Shown in pieces: positions 61,987 through 64,000 of a stretch of DNA of 64,000 nucleotides; the first letter of the stretch is position 1; every line of letters begins with the position of its first letter. The notes below the pieces were generated by a model. That model did not search any database. It worked only from the letters and a program-made list of their open reading frames with translations, and was not told where the DNA came from. Both the position numbers and the translations under genes were made by a program. Origin of the DNA: Devosia nanyangense (lineage in GTDB: Bacteria; Pseudomonadota; Alphaproteobacteria; Rhizobiales; Devosiaceae); the NCBI GenBank assembly GCA_016213505.1, contig JACRAF010000015.1:46561-110560 (forward strand), read 5' to 3'.

Positions 61987-63483
61987 CTATTTCATGCTCG
62001 GGAACGTGAACTCCGCGCCGCCCTTGATGCCGGCGGGCCAGCGGGTGGTGACGGTCTTGAGCCGGGTGTAGAAATGCACGCCCTCGGGTCCATATATCGA
62101 GTGGTCGCCGAAAATACTCCGCTTCCAGCCGCCGAAGGAGTGGTAGGCGACCGGCACCGGGATCGGCACGTTGATGCCCACCATGCCGACTTCGATCTTG
62201 TCGGCGAATTCGCGGGCGGCGTCGCCGTCGCGGGTGAAGATCGCCGTGCCGTTGGCGTATTCGTGGCCGTGGATCAGATCGACCGCGTCCTGGTAGGATT
62301 GGGCGCGGACCACCGAGAGCACCGGCCCGAAGATTTCCTCGCGGTAGATCTTCATGTCGGGCTTGACGTGGTCGAACAGCGTTCCACCGACGAAGAAGCC
62401 GTTCTCGTAACCCTGAAGCGAAAAGCCGCGGCCGTCGACCACCAGCTCGGCGCCGGCTTCGACGCCGGCATCGATATAGCCGACAATCTTGTCGCGCTGC
62501 GCCTTACTGACGATCGGGCCCATCTCGGCGTCCTTGTCGGTCGCCGGGCCGATCTTCAGCGCTTCGACGCGGGGCTTGAGTTTCGCCACCAGCGCGTCGG
62601 CGGTCTTGTCGCCGACCGGGACCGCGACCGAGATCGCCATGCAGCGCTCGCCGGCCGAGCCGTAGCCGGCGCCCATCAGCGCGTCGGCGGCCTGGTCGAG
62701 GTCGGCGTCGGGCATGACGATCATGTGGTTCTTGGCGCCGCCCAGCGCCTGGACGCGCTTGCCGGCCTGGGTGCCGCGCCGGTAGACATATTCGGCGATC
62801 GGGGTCGAGCCGACAAAGCTCACCGCCTTGACGTCGGGGTGGTCGAGCAGCGCATCGACCGCCTCCTTGTCGCCGTGGACGACGTTGAGCACGCCCTCGG
62901 GCAGCCCCGCGTCCATGAACAGCTTCCAGGCCAGCATCGGCGCCGACGGGTCGCGCTCGCTCGGCTTCAGGATGAAGGTGTTCCCGCACGCGATGGCGAT
63001 GGGGTACATCCACATCGGCACCATGGCGGGGAAGTTGAACGGGGTGATGCCGGCGACCACCCCGAGCGGCTGGCGATCGGAATAGGTGTCGATCGAGGGG
63101 CCGACATTGCGCGAGAACTCGCCCTTGAGGAGCTGCGGGATGCCGCAGGCGTATTCGACGCAGTCGATGCCGCGGGCGACCTCGCCCATGGCGTCGTCAT
63201 GAACCTTGCCGTGCTCGTTGGAGATTTCGCGCGCGATCTCGTCGGCGTGCTGGTCGAGCAGCTGCTTGAACTTGAACATGATCCGCGCCCGCTTCATCGG
63301 CGTGGTCGCGGCCCAGGCCGGGAACGCCGCCTTGGCGGAAGCGACCGCGGCGTTGATCTCGTCGAGGGTGGACAGCGGCAGCGTCGCCGATGCCTCGCCG
63401 GTGGCCGGGTTGAACACCGGCTGGGTGCGCGTGCTGAGGCTCTGGATCAGCTTGCCGCCGATGGCGTTGTGGATGGTCTGCAT
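61987..63483 (-). CDS. mmsA: CoA-acylating methylmalonate/malonate-semialdehyde dehydrogenase
   Basis: A 498 aa aldehyde dehydrogenase of the MmsA/IolA group. Diagnostic are the catalytic Cys in [19 protein letters not shown], the [14 protein letters not shown] block without the usual Glu base, and [22 protein letters not shown]. It converts malonate semialdehyde or methylmalonate semialdehyde, formed from beta-alanine or 3-aminoisobutyrate by the aminotransferase upstream, to acetyl- or propionyl-CoA. It lies 7 bp before the hydrolase gene. Confidence 0.94.
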   Translation of the reverse strand: MQTIHNAIGGKLIQSLSTRTQPVFNPATGEASATLPLSTLDEINAAVASAKAAFPAWAATTPMKRARIMFKFKQLLDQHADEIAREISNEHGKVHDDAMGEVARGIDCVEYACGIPQLLKGEFSRNVGPSIDTYSDRQPLGVVAGITPFNFPAMVPMWMYPIAIACGNTFILKPSERDPSAPMLAWKLFMDAGLPEGVLNVVHGDKEAVDALLDHPDVKAVSFVGSTPIAEYVYRRGTQAGKRVQALGGAKNHMIVMPDADLDQAADALMGAGYGSAGERCMAISVAVPVGDKTADALVAKLKPRVEALKIGPATDKDAEMGPIVSKAQRDKIVGYIDAGVEAGAELVVDGRGFSLQGYENGFFVGGTLFDHVKPDMKIYREEIFGPVLSVVRAQSYQDAVDLIHGHEYANGTAIFTRDGDAAREFADKIEVGMVGINVPIPVPVAYHSFGGWKRSIFGDHSIYGPEGVHFYTRLKTVTTRWPAGIKGGAEFTFPSMK

Positions 63484-63504
63484 AGGTCTGTTCCCGCTCG
63501 TTAT

Positions 63505-63546
63505 GGAATGAATGTTCTATCTGCCACGCAATAGAACACTTGTTCC
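63505..63546. promoter_or_regulatory. extended dyad operator before mmsA
   Basis: TGTTCTAT (63513-63520) pairs with ATAGAACA (63531-63538), and the symmetry continues outward with GGAA and TTCC. GAACA-CT-TGTTC at 63534-63545 is itself a palindrome. The format resembles TetR-type operators. It lies about 22 bp upstream of the mmsA start at 63483, in the 66 bp gap after the aminotransferase. Confidence 0.5.
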
Positions 63547-63549
63547 ATC

Positions 63550-64000
63550 CTACTCAAGCGTCTTGAGGATGCCGCCCAGGGTGCCGATCAGTGTGTCGAT
63601 CTGGGCTTTCTCGATGATCAGCGGCGGCGACATGGCGATGATGTCGCCGGTGGTGCGGATGAGGATGCCCGCCTCGTAGGCCTTCACGAACGCCGCGAAG
63701 GCCCGCTTGGTCGGCGCCCCGGCGATCGGCTCGAGCTCGACCGCGCCGATCAGCCCGAGATTGCGGATGTCGATGACGTGCGGCAGCCCCTTGAGCGAAT
63801 GGAGCGCGTCTTCCCAGTATTTCGCCAGTTCGGCGCCGCGGGTCAGCAGCCCCTCCTGCTTGTAGGTTTCGAGCGTCGCGAGGCCTGCCGCGGCGGCCAC
63901 CGGATTGCCCGAATAGGTGTAGCCGTGCATGAACTCGATGACGTGCTCGGGCCCCTGCATGAAGGCGTCGTGGATTTCCGAGGTGACCAGCACGGCGCCC
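63550..64000 (-). CDS. class III omega-aminotransferase, N-terminal part outside window
   Basis: The C-terminal 150 residues of a PLP-dependent class III aminotransferase (omega-amino acid:pyruvate type). Visible are GYTYSGNPVAAAAGLATLE, the region after the PLP lysine, and IRTTGDIIAMSPPLIIEKAQID near the end. The frame is open to the window edge, so the gene continues beyond 64000 on the minus strand's 5' side. It would transaminate beta-alanine or 3-aminoisobutyrate to the semialdehyde used by MmsA. Confidence 0.88.
   Translation of the reverse strand, partial: GAVLVTSEIHDAFMQGPEHVIEFMHGYTYSGNPVAAAAGLATLETYKQEGLLTRGAELAKYWEDALHSLKGLPHVIDIRNLGLIGAVELEPIAGAPTKRAFAAFVKAYEAGILIRTTGDIIAMSPPLIIEKAQIDTLIGTLGGILKTLE

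Overview
The window is a GC-rich bacterial chromosome segment with tightly packed operons and GTG/TTG starts. The gene set (CHAD-CYTH pair, Kup with a two-component system, hydantoinase cluster, GntR-FCD and LacI catabolic regulators, many ABC importers, Hyphomicrobiales-like intergenic palindromes) suggests an alphaproteobacterium of the order Hyphomicrobiales, perhaps close to Devosia. That assignment is inference; there is no rRNA here to test it. One tRNA-Arg(CCG) is present. I saw no insertion sequence, integrase or CRISPR array.

Layout. 1-3.6 kb: end of an alpha/beta hydrolase, a CHAD-CYTH polyphosphate-type pair, a DUF1045 2H-phosphoesterase and a MarR regulator. 3.8-24.6 kb: a large catabolic region that I read as one regulon. 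It contains an ABM monooxygenase and a maleylacetoacetate-isomerase-like GST; a divergent class A flavin monooxygenase; an operon headed by a heme-oxygenase-like diiron oxidase (HDO) with two [2Fe-2S] ferredoxins, an unknown 97-103 aa protein, an aldehyde dehydrogenase, a TauE-type exporter and an ornithine-cyclodeaminase-family enzyme; then, on the other strand, an HbpS/GlcG protein, a 74 aa four-cysteine mini-ferredoxin, a ferredoxin-type reductase, a TerC metal transporter and a GntR-FCD regulator; then a cytosolic gamma-glutamyltransferase-family enzyme, a peptide-type ABC importer, an SDR and a bile-acid:sodium-symporter-family protein. The palindrome CAGTATACTG, or variants of it, lies before nearly every transcription unit in this stretch, including the GntR gene itself. 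This is the best candidate in the window for an undescribed system: a GntR-controlled, ferredoxin-fed HDO pathway for an imported nitrogenous, perhaps amide- or gamma-glutamyl-like, compound.

24.7-32 kb: copper nitrite reductase nirK behind an NnrR/FNR-type box, then a potassium operon (unknown protein, Kup, a KdpD-like kinase lacking the KdpD/Usp input domains, KdpE), tRNA-Arg, a 56 aa acidic protein and an RluA pseudouridine synthase. 32-36.8 kb: Gfo/Idh/MocA oxidoreductase, a comparatively AT-rich membrane protein of unknown function, an sRNA/terminator-like element, an aldo/keto reductase and a LacI regulator. 37-50.8 kb: a sugar ABC importer (SBP, ATPase, two permeases) with a GH38 alpha-mannosidase, M29 aminopeptidase, methyltransferase, orphan phage-like DUF2793 protein, GH20 beta-hexosaminidase and GNAT protein; together these look like scavenging of mannose/GlcNAc-containing glycans. 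50.8-54.6 kb: a GGDEF-EAL protein and a PIG-V-like mannosyltransferase with an unknown membrane-anchored partner.

54.7-64 kb: a reductive pyrimidine degradation cluster on the minus strand: aminotransferase (cut by the window edge), methylmalonate/malonate-semialdehyde dehydrogenase, beta-ureidopropionase-type hydrolase, a small coiled-coil protein, an NTF2-like protein, dihydropyrimidinase, and an ABC importer of the NMT1/ThiY type. A dyad-rich putative operator lies between the first two genes.
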